Positions 16,912 to 26,037 of a DNA stretch of 64,000 nt are shown piece by piece. Position 1 is the first letter of the stretch. Each line of letters opens with the position of its first letter. This stretch comes from Rhizobiaceae bacterium (GTDB lineage: Bacteria > Pseudomonadota > Alphaproteobacteria > Rhizobiales > Rhizobiaceae). Both the position numbers and the translations under genes were made by a program. The DNA lies in contig JARGOX010000016.1 of NCBI GenBank assembly GCA_029233925.1, forward strand, positions 94,645-158,644. The letters run 5' to 3'. The notes under the pieces were generated by a model that saw only the letters and a list, made by a program, of their open reading frames with translations, did no database searches and had not been told where the DNA came from.

Positions 16912-18351
16912 ATGTTGATAGATGGGGTTTGGGCAAATTCGTCGCACGGTGGAACATTGTCTGTTTTCAATCCTGCGACTGGCACCGAAATAACTTCCGT
17001 GCCCCATGCCGATGCTGAAGATGCTGCAAATGCTGTTTTGGCAGCGCAGGATGGTGCCCGGCGCATGGCCAACCTGCCAGCGCATCGCCGTAGCGAGATT
17101 CTGGAAAATGTTGCGCGCCGCATTGAACAAAACAGTCTGAAATTGGGCGCATTGCTTTGCTCTGAAAACGGCAAACGCATAGCAGAGTCAACCGGTGAGG
17201 TGGAGGTTGCCGCGCGTATTTTTCGCGGCTACGCTGAGGAGGCAAAGCGCCTTTTCGGCAGGACTTTCCCGCTCGACAGCATTCCTGGCCGCGAAAAATC
17301 CCTTGCTCTCACTACCCATGTTCCACTCGGTATCATCGCCGCCATAGTGCCATTCAACTACCCTGTGGAACTGTGGAGCCATAAAGTCGCCAGTGGTCTG
17401 GCGGCAGGTAATGCCGTCATCACCAAGGCACCCGAAGATTGCCCTCTGGCGATGATCGAAATTGCCAAATATATGGAGGAGGCTGGACTGCCTCGGGCCG
17501 GGCATCAATTCCTGACTGGCGGACACATTGCCGGCGAAACTCTCGTTGCCGCCGATGGCGTACAGATGATTGCCATGACCGGAAGTACCGCGGCTGGCCG
17601 CCGCATTATGGAAGTTGCCGCTCGGACATTGAAAAAAGTCCATCTCGAACTGGGTGGCAATGACGCAACAATCATCTGTCAGGACGCCAATATCGAAACC
17701 ACAGCCGATGCATTGGTCTCCGGTCGGTTCACCTCAGGCAATGGACAGATATGTTGCGCTGTAAAACGGGTGTTTGTGCACCGTTCCATCTTTGCTCAAT
17801 TGCTCGATGCGCTGTTGATCCGAACACAGCGACTGCGTCTGGGTGACCCTGCCGATCCGGCAACCGATGTCGGACCTCTCATCAATGTGGACGGTGCTGA
17901 GCGTGTTGAAAAACAGGTAGCACGGGCAGTTGCCGACGGCGCAACTATAGAAATCGGCGGTAAACGACAGGGTAATTTTTTCGAACCGACCGTCTTGACC
18001 GGCGTCCTGCCGAATACCCCGGCCTTTTGCGAAGAGACCTTCGGGCCGGTATTGCCACTGATTGCTTATGACGATTTTGAAGAAGCTCTGGAACTTGCCA
18101 ATGACAGCGCCTATGGGCTGCAGGCCGCCATTTTCACACAGGACCTTTCCAAAGTGATGCATGCCTATGTAACACTGGATGTCGGCACTGTTGTGGTCAA
18201 TCATACGACAGCAGTCCGCGTTGAAACACTGCCTTTCGGAGGCAACAAGTGGAGCGGAAATTCCCGTGAAGGCATTCATGATTCGCTCCTTGAGATGACA
18301 AAACAAAAAACCCTTCTGCTTCACGAAGTCTTCAAAGCGACTTCACGATGA
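16912..18351 (+). CDS. NAD(P)-dependent aldehyde dehydrogenase
   Basis: This enzyme oxidises an aldehyde to a carboxylic acid. It has 479 residues in the standard ALDH fold: IIAAIVPFNYPVELWSHKV, the NAD-binding MTGSTAAGRRIM, the general-base Glu in LELGGND, the catalytic Cys in GQICCAVKRV, and EETFGPVLPLI. A GGAGG site at 16896-16900 places the start at the ATG of 16912 (MLIDGVW), the usual family start; in-frame ATGs at 16885 and 16894 are less likely. It is the first gene of a four-gene operon with sugar-type ABC transporter genes (4-base overlap with the next). A sugar-acid semialdehyde or lactaldehyde-type substrate fits the context, but this is inference. Confidence 0.9.
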   Translation: MLIDGVWANSSHGGTLSVFNPATGTEITSVPHADAEDAANAVLAAQDGARRMANLPAHRRSEILENVARRIEQNSLKLGALLCSENGKRIAESTGEVEVAARIFRGYAEEAKRLFGRTFPLDSIPGREKSLALTTHVPLGIIAAIVPFNYPVELWSHKVASGLAAGNAVITKAPEDCPLAMIEIAKYMEEAGLPRAGHQFLTGGHIAGETLVAADGVQMIAMTGSTAAGRRIMEVAARTLKKVHLELGGNDATIICQDANIETTADALVSGRFTSGNGQICCAVKRVFVHRSIFAQLLDALLIRTQRLRLGDPADPATDVGPLINVDGAERVEKQVARAVADGATIEIGGKRQGNFFEPTVLTGVLPNTPAFCEETFGPVLPLIAYDDFEEALELANDSAYGLQAAIFTQDLSKVMHAYVTLDVGTVVVNHTTAVRVETLPFGGNKWSGNSREGIHDSLLEMTKQKTLLLHEVFKATSR

Positions 18352-19868
18352 CCGCTCTGTGCGTCCGCAATATAGCCAAGGCGTATGAAAGCACGGTCGC
18401 TGTTGCGGATATCTCGTTTTCGATCGGTTCGGGAAAAGTGCTGGCTATTTGCGGTGAAAATGGCGCGGGCAAATCGACCTTGATGAAGATTCTCTCCGGT
18501 GCAACAAGACCTGATAAAGGTGAAATACTGATCGACGAAATGCCGGTCCTGCTTCCGGAACCGGCAGATGCGATGAATTATGGAATTCGCACGGTCTACC
18601 AGGAACTGAGCCTGTTACCGCATATCTCTGTTGCGGAAAACATGCTGTTGGGACGCATGCCCACCAATCGTTCCGGTTTCGTCATCGACTGGAAAGAGGC
18701 AAACCGGTTTGCCGGGAAAATCCTTTCTGACCTTGGCTTCGGTCAAATCAATCCGCGTGATTTGCTCGGCAGCCTGAGCATCGCCCAACAACAGATTATC
18801 GAAATTGCCAAGGCACTCGTATCCGATCCACGCATCCTCATTCTTGACGAACCAACCGCTGTTCTTTCGGCCTCCGAAACAGAACGTCTGTTCACCCACG
18901 TTCGCAAACTGGCGGCATCAGGCAAGACGATTCTCTATATTTCACACAGGCTGGAAGAAATTTTTGACATCGCTGACGAGGTCGTCGTGCTGAAGGATGG
19001 CCGCAGTGTGTTGCAGGAGCCAGTGAACGGCCTGAGCCAGCGACAGTTGATAGAAGCAATGGTCGGCCGGCCACTGTCGACAATTTTTCCCAAGCGCGAC
19101 AACAGGCCTGGTGACGTCATCTTGAAAATTGAAAATCTTAGCCGGACTGGTGCTTTCACGGATATCAGCCTGACAGTGCACGCAGGTGAAATTGTTGGCA
19201 TGTTCGGACTTGTTGGCTCTGGCCGGACCGAGGTTGCTCAGGCCATTTTTGGTTCACGTCCGGCCGAGACCGGAACAATTCAACTCTACGGTGAATTATT
19301 GAATATACTCACCCCTATGGATGCGGTTCGCCATGGCGTGGCGATGATTACTGAAGACAGGAAAGGAGATGGCCTGGCGCTCGACACCAGCGTTCTCGAC
19401 AATGTCAGCCTCGCCAGTTTCCAGCGAATTTCACATTGGGGCGTGCTCGACAACGAATTACGCCACAAACTTGTGGATGCAAAAGCAATTGAACTGGATA
19501 TCCGGCCCAGTGGCACCGATCGACCGGTTCGACAACTTTCAGGCGGCAATCAGCAAAAAGTTGTCATCGCCAAATGGTTGCTTGTGGAAAACACCAGGCT
19601 TTTCATTTTCGACGAGCCAACCCGTGGCGTCGACATCGCCACCAAAATGGAAATTTACCAGATAATTGCTGAACTTGCCTGCCAGGGCGTGGCAATATTG
19701 CTGATCTCGTCAGAACTTCCAGAAGTCCTCGGGCTGTCTAACCGGCTTTTGGTCATGCGTGAAGGCCATTTGGTCGCCGAACTGACACCGGACAGTTTCA
19801 AACCTGAACTGATTTTTTCCTACTCTGCGGGTTTATCGCCGATCTCCAGCCAAGAGGTAGTCCATTGA
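18348..19868 (+). CDS. Sugar ABC transporter, dual ATPase subunit (RbsA/MglA type)
   Basis: The product (506 residues) has two fused nucleotide-binding domains. The N-terminal one is intact: GENGAGKS (36-43), a signature-like LSIAQQQIIEIAKAL and LILDEPTAVLS. The C-terminal one has the altered Walker A GLVGSGRTE usual for this family, with LSGGNQQKVVIAKWL and IFDEPTRGVD. It powers uptake of a pentose, hexose or related compound together with the next two genes. The start overlaps the ALDH stop as ATGA, and the end overlaps the permease start, so the operon is tightly coupled. Confidence 0.94.
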   Translation: MTALCVRNIAKAYESTVAVADISFSIGSGKVLAICGENGAGKSTLMKILSGATRPDKGEILIDEMPVLLPEPADAMNYGIRTVYQELSLLPHISVAENMLLGRMPTNRSGFVIDWKEANRFAGKILSDLGFGQINPRDLLGSLSIAQQQIIEIAKALVSDPRILILDEPTAVLSASETERLFTHVRKLAASGKTILYISHRLEEIFDIADEVVVLKDGRSVLQEPVNGLSQRQLIEAMVGRPLSTIFPKRDNRPGDVILKIENLSRTGAFTDISLTVHAGEIVGMFGLVGSGRTEVAQAIFGSRPAETGTIQLYGELLNILTPMDAVRHGVAMITEDRKGDGLALDTSVLDNVSLASFQRISHWGVLDNELRHKLVDAKAIELDIRPSGTDRPVRQLSGGNQQKVVIAKWLLVENTRLFIFDEPTRGVDIATKMEIYQIIAELACQGVAILLISSELPEVLGLSNRLLVMREGHLVAELTPDSFKPELIFSYSAGLSPISSQEVVH

Positions 19869-20824
19869 CCGCCATCATCCCAAAAACGGACATAAAGAAG
19901 AGTTTCGCAAAGCGGTTCTCGCGCGCTGACTTGATATTTATCAGTGCAATTCTCATTCTGGTGATTGTGGCATCGATTGCGTCGGATTCATTCCTCACTC
20001 AGCGCAATATTGTCAATATCTCTCGTCAGATCGTAACCAACGGTTTCCTCTCATTGGGAATACTCATGGTCATCCGGACCGGCGGCATCGACCTGACTGT
20101 TGGTTCGACCTTGGCATTTGCAGGACTCCTGGCAACCGGTTTGCAGGAACAAATGCATTTTTCCGCAGCAATCTGTGTCGCGCTGGCCGTGGGCGGATTG
20201 ATTGGCTGGCTCAACGGCTGGCTGGTTGCCCGCTTTGACCTGCAGCCCTTCATTGTAACACTGGCCACGATGGGCAGTGTGCGGGGGCTGCTTTATGTCT
20301 ATGCGGACAGCCCTCGCTACCCCAGTGATGAACTGTTTCGCAGTCTGATCGGCGGCGCCTTTGTCGGCCCGGTGCCGGTAACCTTTCTGCTGTTTGCCGC
20401 AGCAGTGCCGCTGGTCTGGTTCTACCTCAACCGGACAGTTTCCGGTCGTATCGCCTTTTCACTGGGCGTCAATAAGGAGGCCGTGAGACTGGCAGGTGTC
20501 AATGTCGGCAGGCATCTCATTTTTGCCTATGTCGCATCAGGCATATTTGCCGCCATCGCGGGGGTTCTGCTGGCCAGTCGCCTTGGCATTGCACAGCCCA
20601 GTGTTGGCGCTGCCTACGAACTGGACGCCATAGCCGCCGTTGTGATCGGCGGCGGCCTGCTGGGCGGTGGCGGAGGAACTGCGCTTGGTGTTCTGGGTGG
20701 CGTATTGGCACTGGCTGTCGTCGACAATGTGCTCAACCTGTTCAACGTTGATTCATATTACCAACAATTATTGAAAGGCCTGATTATTCTCGTGGCGGTA
20801 CTCGCGCGCAGAAAGAAGGCATGA
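19865..20824 (+). CDS. Sugar ABC transporter permease (RbsC type)
   Basis: This is an integral membrane protein of 319 residues with eight or more hydrophobic segments. The family block DLTVGSTLAFAGLLATGL lies near residue 75 and the C-terminal Gly-rich loop IAAVVIGGGLLGGGGGTALGVLGGVLALAV is typical of RbsC/BPD-transp-2 permeases. The start codon is TTG at 19865, overlapping the ATPase stop in TTGA. It forms the membrane channel of the ABC system with the dual ATPase, presumably as a homodimer. Confidence 0.93.
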   Translation: MTAIIPKTDIKKSFAKRFSRADLIFISAILILVIVASIASDSFLTQRNIVNISRQIVTNGFLSLGILMVIRTGGIDLTVGSTLAFAGLLATGLQEQMHFSAAICVALAVGGLIGWLNGWLVARFDLQPFIVTLATMGSVRGLLYVYADSPRYPSDELFRSLIGGAFVGPVPVTFLLFAAAVPLVWFYLNRTVSGRIAFSLGVNKEAVRLAGVNVGRHLIFAYVASGIFAAIAGVLLASRLGIAQPSVGAAYELDAIAAVVIGGGLLGGGGGTALGVLGGVLALAVVDNVLNLFNVDSYYQQLLKGLIILVAVLARRKKA

Positions 20825-20868
20825 TCAAAGCCGTCCGCATGGGAGCGGCTCATACCAGGGAGAAGAAA

Positions 20869-21825
20869 ATGTATAGTTTGAACTATCTCAAATCACTTGG
20901 CGTAGCCATTATGGCTGGATTGATGTTGGCACCGAGCGCTGCCGACGCGCAGGACGATCTGAAAATCGGCATGGTCAATCTGTCACTTTGTTGCGCCTAT
21001 TTTGTCGGCATGGATATGGCCGTCAAGAATGAAGCCACCGCCTATTCAAACGTCAACATCCTGTCGACTGACGCAAATGGCGATGTTGCAAAGCTGACAT
21101 CTGATATCGAAGACCTGCTCAGCCAGAATGTCGATGGCTTGATCGTTTCAGGTGCGTGGATAGAGGCCGCACCTGCCGCAATTGAGGCAATCAATCAGGC
21201 TGGTGTACCCCTGATCATGGTTGATCGACTGCTCAAGGGAGGCGACTACACCAGTTGGGTGGGTCCGGACAACCGCGCCATCGGCGAAGGCATTGGTGAA
21301 TACATCGCTGATCGGCTAAAGGGCGAAGGCAAGGTTATCATCATCCGCGGTGGACCTGCTGACAACACCATTGGCTCAGACCGGTCCGACGGGGTAAAAG
21401 CCAAACTCGCAGAAACTGATGTCAATGTTGTCGTTGCACCGGGATGGGGCGGATGGAGCGCCGACGGTGGCTTCAAGCAAATGGAAGACATGCTGGCCCG
21501 CGAAACCGGTATCAGCGCCGTTTTTTGTGAAAACGACTCCATGTGCCTGGGTGCACAAAAAGCCATTGGTGATGCAGGCATGTCTGCCGAGATATTCATT
21601 ACATCCGTTGATGGCGAAAAGGGTGCTCTGGCGGAAATCATGAAAGCTGACAGCAATTATGCCGCAACCGGTCTGAACTCATCCGATCAGATCGGCCGCG
21701 CCGGGTTCCAGCGCCTCATGGCAATTCTTGCCGGCGCTATGGCCGAGAAGAAAACCGCCCTGCCATCACCCATCATCACCAGTGAAAATGTGGTGAAATA
21801 CTACGATGAGAACAGCGCATTCTGA
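20869..21825 (+). CDS. Periplasmic sugar-binding protein (RbsB-like, PBP type 1)
   Basis: The product is 318 residues with a signal peptide of about 27 residues ending in ADA. The mature part begins DDLKIGMVNLSLCCAYFVGMD and shows the alternating pattern of RbsB-like binding proteins: TSDIEDLLSQNVDGLIVSG, GVPLIMVDR, VGPDNRAIGEGIGEYIA, and FCENDSMCLGAQKAI. A close pair of Cys (CC) near the mature N-terminus is unusual. The ATG at 20869 has an AGGGAGAAGAAA site; an in-frame ATG at 20821 that overlaps the permease gene lacks one. The ligand is likely a sugar or polyol; sequence does not say which. Confidence 0.92.
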   Translation: MYSLNYLKSLGVAIMAGLMLAPSAADAQDDLKIGMVNLSLCCAYFVGMDMAVKNEATAYSNVNILSTDANGDVAKLTSDIEDLLSQNVDGLIVSGAWIEAAPAAIEAINQAGVPLIMVDRLLKGGDYTSWVGPDNRAIGEGIGEYIADRLKGEGKVIIIRGGPADNTIGSDRSDGVKAKLAETDVNVVVAPGWGGWSADGGFKQMEDMLARETGISAVFCENDSMCLGAQKAIGDAGMSAEIFITSVDGEKGALAEIMKADSNYAATGLNSSDQIGRAGFQRLMAILAGAMAEKKTALPSPIITSENVVKYYDENSAF

Positions 21826-21851
21826 TTATCAAACCAGCAATGAATAAGCAG

Positions 21852-21874
21852 CGGGCGCCTTGGCGCCCGTTTTA
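21852..21874 (+). terminator. Rho-independent terminator of the ABC operon
   Basis: An 8-bp GC-only stem (CGGGCGCC / GGCGCCCG) with a two-base TT centre is followed by TTTT. It lies 27 bases after the binding-protein stop and before the convergent KDPG aldolase gene. Confidence 0.8.
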
Positions 21875-21940
21875 CATTCTGTCTTTGCTTGTGGCTTTCA
21901 CCAATGGCAAAAGCGACGCCATCCGATCAGTTCTCCGAAT

Positions 21941-22579
21941 TTACCTGCCCAACACGGCGGCAGCGGCGGCAAGGACTGTGATCGCGTCCCAGTCACCGGC
22001 CTCGACCAGGGCTTTCGGCGCGACCCAGGAGCCGCCAACACACACGACATTGGGCAAAGCCAGATAATCCAGCGCCAGTGCCGAGGTGATACCTCCGGTC
22101 GGACAAAACTGGATGCCTGCCAGCGGCGAGGAAAGTGATTTCAGATAGGCAGCGCCACCGGCCTGTTCAGCCGGGAAAAATTTCATCACTGCATAACCCT
22201 CTTCGCGAAGAGCCATGACTTCGCTGGGCGTGGCAGCGCCGGGCAGGAGCGGCACCGGCATACGCCGCGCAGCATCCAGAATTTCCTGCGTGGTGCCAGG
22301 GCTGACGATGAATTTCGAACCGGCCTTGACCGCTGCTTCATAGTGCTTTGCGTTCAATATGGTGCCGGCACCGACCTCTGCGCCTTCCACTTCGTCGGCA
22401 ACGGCTCTGATCGCCTCCAGTGCGGCATCGGTTCTCAGCGTTATCTCGATGGCCTTCAATCCACCTTTTACCAGCGCACGCGCCAGGGGAACGGCCGATG
22501 CGGCGTTGTCGATGACCAGAACCGGCACAACCGGCTGGAGTTGCAGAATCCCTAGCAATTTGTCTGTTTTTTTACCCAT
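21941..22579 (-). CDS. eda: KDPG/KHG aldolase (Entner-Doudoroff aldolase)
   Basis: This enzyme cleaves 2-keto-3-deoxy-6-phosphogluconate to pyruvate and glyceraldehyde-3-phosphate. The 212-residue product carries the E. coli Eda catalytic residues at the same numbers: Glu45 in AIEITLRT, Arg49, and the Schiff-base Lys133 in VMKFFPAE; PTGGI follows at 160-164. The start ATG at 22579 gives this numbering; the open frame continues upstream but without similarity. It is convergent with the ABC operon. A related aldolase acting on another 2-keto-3-deoxy acid is the alternative, and the neighbouring sugar-type operon leaves that open. Confidence 0.88.
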   Translation of the reverse strand: MGKKTDKLLGILQLQPVVPVLVIDNAASAVPLARALVKGGLKAIEITLRTDAALEAIRAVADEVEGAEVGAGTILNAKHYEAAVKAGSKFIVSPGTTQEILDAARRMPVPLLPGAATPSEVMALREEGYAVMKFFPAEQAGGAAYLKSLSSPLAGIQFCPTGGITSALALDYLALPNVVCVGGSWVAPKALVEAGDWDAITVLAAAAAVLGR

Positions 22580-22743
22580 GTCACACCATTTTGCGATAAT
22601 CACTCTTGCCGATACCATTTGACGGCACTGCCTGTCCACATGACCGCAGCATACAGGCTGATAGAACAGTGCAAAGATTGCACCGGATGCTGATAAGCGA
22701 TATGGCGACAATAATGAGTAAAACAGATAAAACGACCGAGGCA

Positions 22744-23655
22744 ATGAGCACAGATTTCCATGTCGCCGCCCTTTATCATTTCACCCCGCTGACCCGGTTC
22801 GCCGATCTGCGTGAGCCGATACAGTCGGCCTGCGACAGGCATGGCGTCAAGGGAACCCTGCTGCTGGCCAGTGAGGGTATCAATGGCACGATTGCCGGTG
22901 ATCCCGGCGCGATTGCCGATGTCTTGCATTTCCTGCGGTCCATCCCCGAGTTTTCCAACATGGAACACAAGGAGAGCCGGGCTCAGGCCATGCCCTTCAA
23001 CCGTATGAAGGTTCGCCTCAAAAAGGAAATCGTGACCATGGGCGTTGAAGGCATTGATCCGCTTGAAAGTGTCGGAACCTATGTCGATCCACAGGACTGG
23101 AACGCACTCATTTCAGATCCCGATACGATCGTCATCGACACCCGCAATGATTATGAAACGGCCATCGGACAATTCAGGGGTGCCGTGGACCCGCATACAA
23201 AATCATTTCGCGAATTTCCCGACTGGGTGCGCAACAATGCGGGCCTGCACAACAAGCCCAAAATCGCCATGTATTGTACCGGTGGCATCCGCTGCGAGAA
23301 GGCAACGGCTTTCATGAAAGCCGAAGGCTTCGAGGATGTCTTTCACCTCAAGGGCGGAATTTTGAAATATCTTGAAAACGTCAGGCAGGAAGAAAGCCTT
23401 TGGGAAGGGGCCTGCTTCGTGTTTGACGAAAGGGTGTCGGTGACACACGGTCTGCAGGAGGGTGAGCACCAGCTTTGTCACGCCTGCCGCCAGCCCCTGA
23501 CGCCGCAGGAGATGGAAAGCCCGAATTATGAGAAGGGTGTATCCTGCCCCTATTGTCACGAGGAACGAAGCCCTGAAGATCGTGCCCGCTATCGCGAACG
23601 GCAAAAACAGATTGCCCTGGCTAAATCACGTGGTGAGAAACATTTGGGAAGCTAA
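22744..23655 (+). CDS. trhO: tRNA uridine-34 hydroxylase TrhO (rhodanese family)
   Basis: TrhO (YceA) makes 5-hydroxyuridine at position 34 of certain tRNAs in an oxygen-dependent reaction. The 303-residue product has the N-terminal acylphosphatase-like domain ([19 protein letters not shown]), a rhodanese domain ([19 protein letters not shown]) with active-site loop CTGGIRC (178-184), and a C-terminal tail with CHACRQPL...CPYCHEE, a Cys-pair motif seen in the family. The start is uncertain: the ATG at 22744 has only a close GAGG, and in-frame ATGs at 22687, 22702 and 22714 exist, but 22744 best matches the usual family start before [10 protein letters not shown]. Monocistronic. Confidence 0.88.
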   Translation: MSTDFHVAALYHFTPLTRFADLREPIQSACDRHGVKGTLLLASEGINGTIAGDPGAIADVLHFLRSIPEFSNMEHKESRAQAMPFNRMKVRLKKEIVTMGVEGIDPLESVGTYVDPQDWNALISDPDTIVIDTRNDYETAIGQFRGAVDPHTKSFREFPDWVRNNAGLHNKPKIAMYCTGGIRCEKATAFMKAEGFEDVFHLKGGILKYLENVRQEESLWEGACFVFDERVSVTHGLQEGEHQLCHACRQPLTPQEMESPNYEKGVSCPYCHEERSPEDRARYRERQKQIALAKSRGEKHLGS

Positions 23656-23672
23656 ACTGTTTCACGCTCGAA

Positions 23673-23702
23673 TGACTGCAGCGCCTTGAAGCGCTGCAGT
23701 CA
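23673..23702. terminator. Bidirectional terminator hairpin between trhO and fbpA
   Basis: A perfect 12-bp stem (TGACTGCAGCGC / GCGCTGCAGTCA) with a 6-base loop lies between two convergent genes. On the plus strand it is followed by CGATTTTCT, a modest T-rich tract. Confidence 0.8.
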
Positions 23703-23722
23703 CGATTTTCTGTTTCAGCCGA

Positions 23723-24748
23723 TCAATTGTTGAAACCGACCTTGTCGACGAGCAGCGAGGCTGCCTTGCGGTTTTTGGCGATCTCCTCGAGCGGGATCGT
23801 GTCAGGCTTGATTTGACCGAAGGAGTTGACGATATCCGAAGCATTTGAATTCGGATCAACCGGATATTCAAACACCTGCTCTGCGTAGATTTCCTGACCC
23901 TTGGGGCTGGCCAGAAATTCCATCAATTTGATAGCCGCATCCTTGTTGGGTGCATATTTGGCCAGCGCCATGCCCGAAATATTGACATGCGTGCCGCGAT
24001 CGGCGGCATTGGGGAACAGAACCTTGATCGAATTTGCCCAGTCTTTCTGCTCCGGCTCCTTCTCATTGGTCATCATCAGACCAACATAATAGGTATTGCC
24101 GATGCCCAGGTCACATTCGCCGGAAAAGACACCCTTTGCCTGGGCCCGATCATTGCCGCCTGGCTTGCGCGCCAGATTGTCTTTGACACCCGCCAGCCAT
24201 TCTTCGGCCTTTTCGTCTCCCAGATGAGCAATCATCGAGGCAATCAGGGCGATATTATAGGCATGCTGACCGCTGCGAATACAGATTTTGCCCTTCCACT
24301 TGGGATCGGCGAGCTCTTCATAGGTGATTGCATCCTGCGCAACGCGGTCTTTTGATGCATAGACCACACGACCGCGGGTCGTCAGACCGTACCAATGCCC
24401 CTCGGGGTCACGGAAATTCTCAGGGATCGTCGCATTGATGTCCGCATCATCCACCGGTTGCGTAACCCCCTCGTCCTTGGCGCCGCTCAGACGACCAATA
24501 TCCGTCGTCAGGATCAGGTCAGCCGGCGAGTTCTCACCTTCCGCTTTCAGCCGCTCGACAAGACCCTCGTTCAAATAGAGAACATTTGTCTTGATACCCG
24601 TCTCTTCACTGAAGGCATCCAGAAGCGGGGCGATGAGATCGGGTTGGCGATAGGAATAGACATTGACCTCATCGGCAAAAGCCGATGTTCCAACGGTGGC
24701 CAAAAACAAAGCGGCCATACCGGCGCTGGAGAATGATTTCATGTGCAT
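23723..24748 (-). CDS. Iron(III) ABC transporter substrate-binding protein (FbpA/FutA type)
   Basis: This periplasmic protein of 341 residues would bind ferric iron. A signal peptide of about 25 residues (ending AFA) is followed by DEVNVYSYRQPDLIAPLLDAFSEETGIKTN, the standard opening of ferric-binding proteins. The tandem tyrosines in GIGNTYYVGLM are the expected iron ligands. An AAGGA site lies 6 bases before the ATG at 24748. No permease or ATPase gene is adjacent, so it must work with a transporter encoded elsewhere. Its promoter region faces rirA and contains a TGA-N9-TCA element overlapping the -35, which suggests repression by RirA when iron is plentiful. Confidence 0.9.
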   Translation of the reverse strand: MHMKSFSSAGMAALFLATVGTSAFADEVNVYSYRQPDLIAPLLDAFSEETGIKTNVLYLNEGLVERLKAEGENSPADLILTTDIGRLSGAKDEGVTQPVDDADINATIPENFRDPEGHWYGLTTRGRVVYASKDRVAQDAITYEELADPKWKGKICIRSGQHAYNIALIASMIAHLGDEKAEEWLAGVKDNLARKPGGNDRAQAKGVFSGECDLGIGNTYYVGLMMTNEKEPEQKDWANSIKVLFPNAADRGTHVNISGMALAKYAPNKDAAIKLMEFLASPKGQEIYAEQVFEYPVDPNSNASDIVNSFGQIKPDTIPLEEIAKNRKAASLLVDKVGFNN

Positions 24749-24801
24749 TTGAATTCCTTCGTGCGAGCACTTATATTTAACATGACACAGATACTCCTAT
24801 T

Positions 24802-24839
24802 TAAGTACCCCAGACAATAAAAGATGACAAGTATCTTCA
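24802..24839 (-). promoter_or_regulatory. fbpA promoter with RirA iron-responsive operator
   Basis: On the minus strand TTGTCA (24825-24830) and TACTTA (24802-24807) are spaced by 17 bases as -35 and -10. TGA-N9-TCA, the iron-responsive operator pattern described for RirA, occupies 24825-24839 and covers the -35. Because rirA is the divergent neighbour, RirA control of fbpA is a strong inference. Confidence 0.65.
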
Positions 24840-24958
24840 ATTTAAATTCACAATCCCATTGCCACGGCAGACTGAACATCCGACCATTCTGAAACAATTC
24901 GCTAAAAGAAACGCATTTTCAATAAGATACGCACGACCGGAAATGCACCATGTAAAAC

Positions 24959-24994
24959 TTGACCAAAATAATCGAATTTAATAGAATGATTCTA
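24959..24994 (+). promoter_or_regulatory. rirA promoter with Irr-like box over the -10
   Basis: TTGACC (24959-24964), a 17-base spacer and TAGAAT (24982-24987) form a sigma-70-type promoter. The -10 is the left half of TAGAATGATTCTA (24982-24994), a perfect palindrome with a central G that resembles Irr-binding (ICE) motifs of alphaproteobacteria. Irr repression of rirA is known in some rhizobia; here it is inferred from the motif. Confidence 0.6.
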
Positions 24995-25034
24995 AGTTAT
25001 GGAGCCATCCCGCTCCGACAGAGGTACAACCAGC

Positions 25035-25496
25035 ATGCGCGTGACCAAACAAACCAATTATGCAATCCGAATGCTGATGTATTGCGCAGCCAATCCCGGT
25101 GAATTGAGCCGCATACCGCAAATTGCCAAAGCCTATGGTGTTTCAGAGCTTTTTCTTTTCAAAATCCTCAAGCCGCTTGTCAAAGCCGGAATCGTCGAAA
25201 CCGTGAGAGGCCGTAATGGTGGTATCAAGCTTGGCCGTCCGGCCGAGGATATCAGCCTGTTTGATGTCATTCGCGTTACCGAAGACAGCCTTGCTATGGC
25301 GGAATGTTTTGAAAATGATGCCGCAGATTGCCCGCTGGTCAGCAGTTGCGCACTGAATTCGGCGTGGCGCGAAGCGCTCAATGCATTCCTGAGCGTTCTT
25401 GCAACCCATACGATTGCAGATCTGTCCGCATCGCGCTTTGACATTGGCAGCCGGTTGGGCCTGCCCCAGATGCATGAAGCAACCACCAGCAACTGA
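25035..25496 (+). CDS. rirA: Rrf2-family iron-responsive regulator RirA
   Basis: RirA is the [4Fe-4S] iron sensor that represses iron uptake genes in rhizobia. The 153-residue product starts MRVTKQTNYAIRMLMYCAANPGELSRIP and continues with YGVSELFLFKILKPLVKAGIVETVRGRNGG, very close to what I recall of rhizobial RirA. The three cluster-ligand cysteines are present in AECFENDAADCPLVSSC (about 91, 99 and 105). The ATG at 25035 is the family start; the frame stays open 12 codons earlier. It is divergent from the fbpA-like gene across a 286-base region carrying both an RirA-type operator and an Irr-like box. Confidence 0.93.
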   Translation: MRVTKQTNYAIRMLMYCAANPGELSRIPQIAKAYGVSELFLFKILKPLVKAGIVETVRGRNGGIKLGRPAEDISLFDVIRVTEDSLAMAECFENDAADCPLVSSCALNSAWREALNAFLSVLATHTIADLSASRFDIGSRLGLPQMHEATTSN

Positions 25497-25539
25497 GCAC
25501 ATCAGACAGATAGCGGTCGTGAGATAGAGGCAGTAGCAA

Positions 25540-26034
25540 TTACACTTTGTGCGAATTGTCTGCCGGCGTGTAGCCGGGAAGCCGTTCCATGCAACCCTGG
25601 CGAATTTCGCGCAATTCCTTCAAGGTGTCGCGGATCAGTTCCTGCTTCATTTCAAGTTCCGCGATCGCTTTCGTTGTTTCCCTGACAACATAGTCCATCT
25701 GTTCTGCGCGTCCTTCCCCCTGCTCCCCATACAGATCCAGAAAATGGCTGATCTGCACCAGGCTGGAACCGATGGTTTTGGCACGCAGAATGAGCGCCAG
25801 ACGGGCGCGATCACGCCGTGTATAGACGCGGGACCCATTCACCCGGGCCGGGTGAATGAGATTTTTGTTTTCGTAAAAACGTATTGTGCGTGTGGTTATG
25901 CCGAATTCCTCGGCGAGATCGGCAATACCAAAAAGTTCACGGCCTTCCGGGCCGCTGTCTTTTGATGCCATGGATCCAGCCGGGCCTGCACCCATCTGAT
26001 CACGCATTCCAGCGTCTTTACGAAGGCTTGTCAC
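25540..26034 (-). CDS. MerR-family regulator, probably of fatty/branched-chain acid catabolism
   Basis: This 164-residue protein has an N-terminal MerR winged helix (FGIADLAEEFGITTRTIRFYENKNLIHPAR, about 35-64, then NGSRVYTRRDRARL) and a C-terminal coiled coil (about 110-150). It lacks an obvious metal-binding Cys cluster. The full frame begins with GTG at 26034, 3 bases after the SCP2 gene; an ATG at 26007 is also possible. Its setting next to an SCP2 gene and an acyl-CoA dehydrogenase resembles LiuR-type regulators of branched-chain amino acid and acyl-CoA catabolism, which is an inference. Confidence 0.85.
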   Translation of the reverse strand: MTSLRKDAGMRDQMGAGPAGSMASKDSGPEGRELFGIADLAEEFGITTRTIRFYENKNLIHPARVNGSRVYTRRDRARLALILRAKTIGSSLVQISHFLDLYGEQGEGRAEQMDYVVRETTKAIAELEMKQELIRDTLKELREIRQGCMERLPGYTPADNSHKV

Positions 26035-26037
26035 TGT

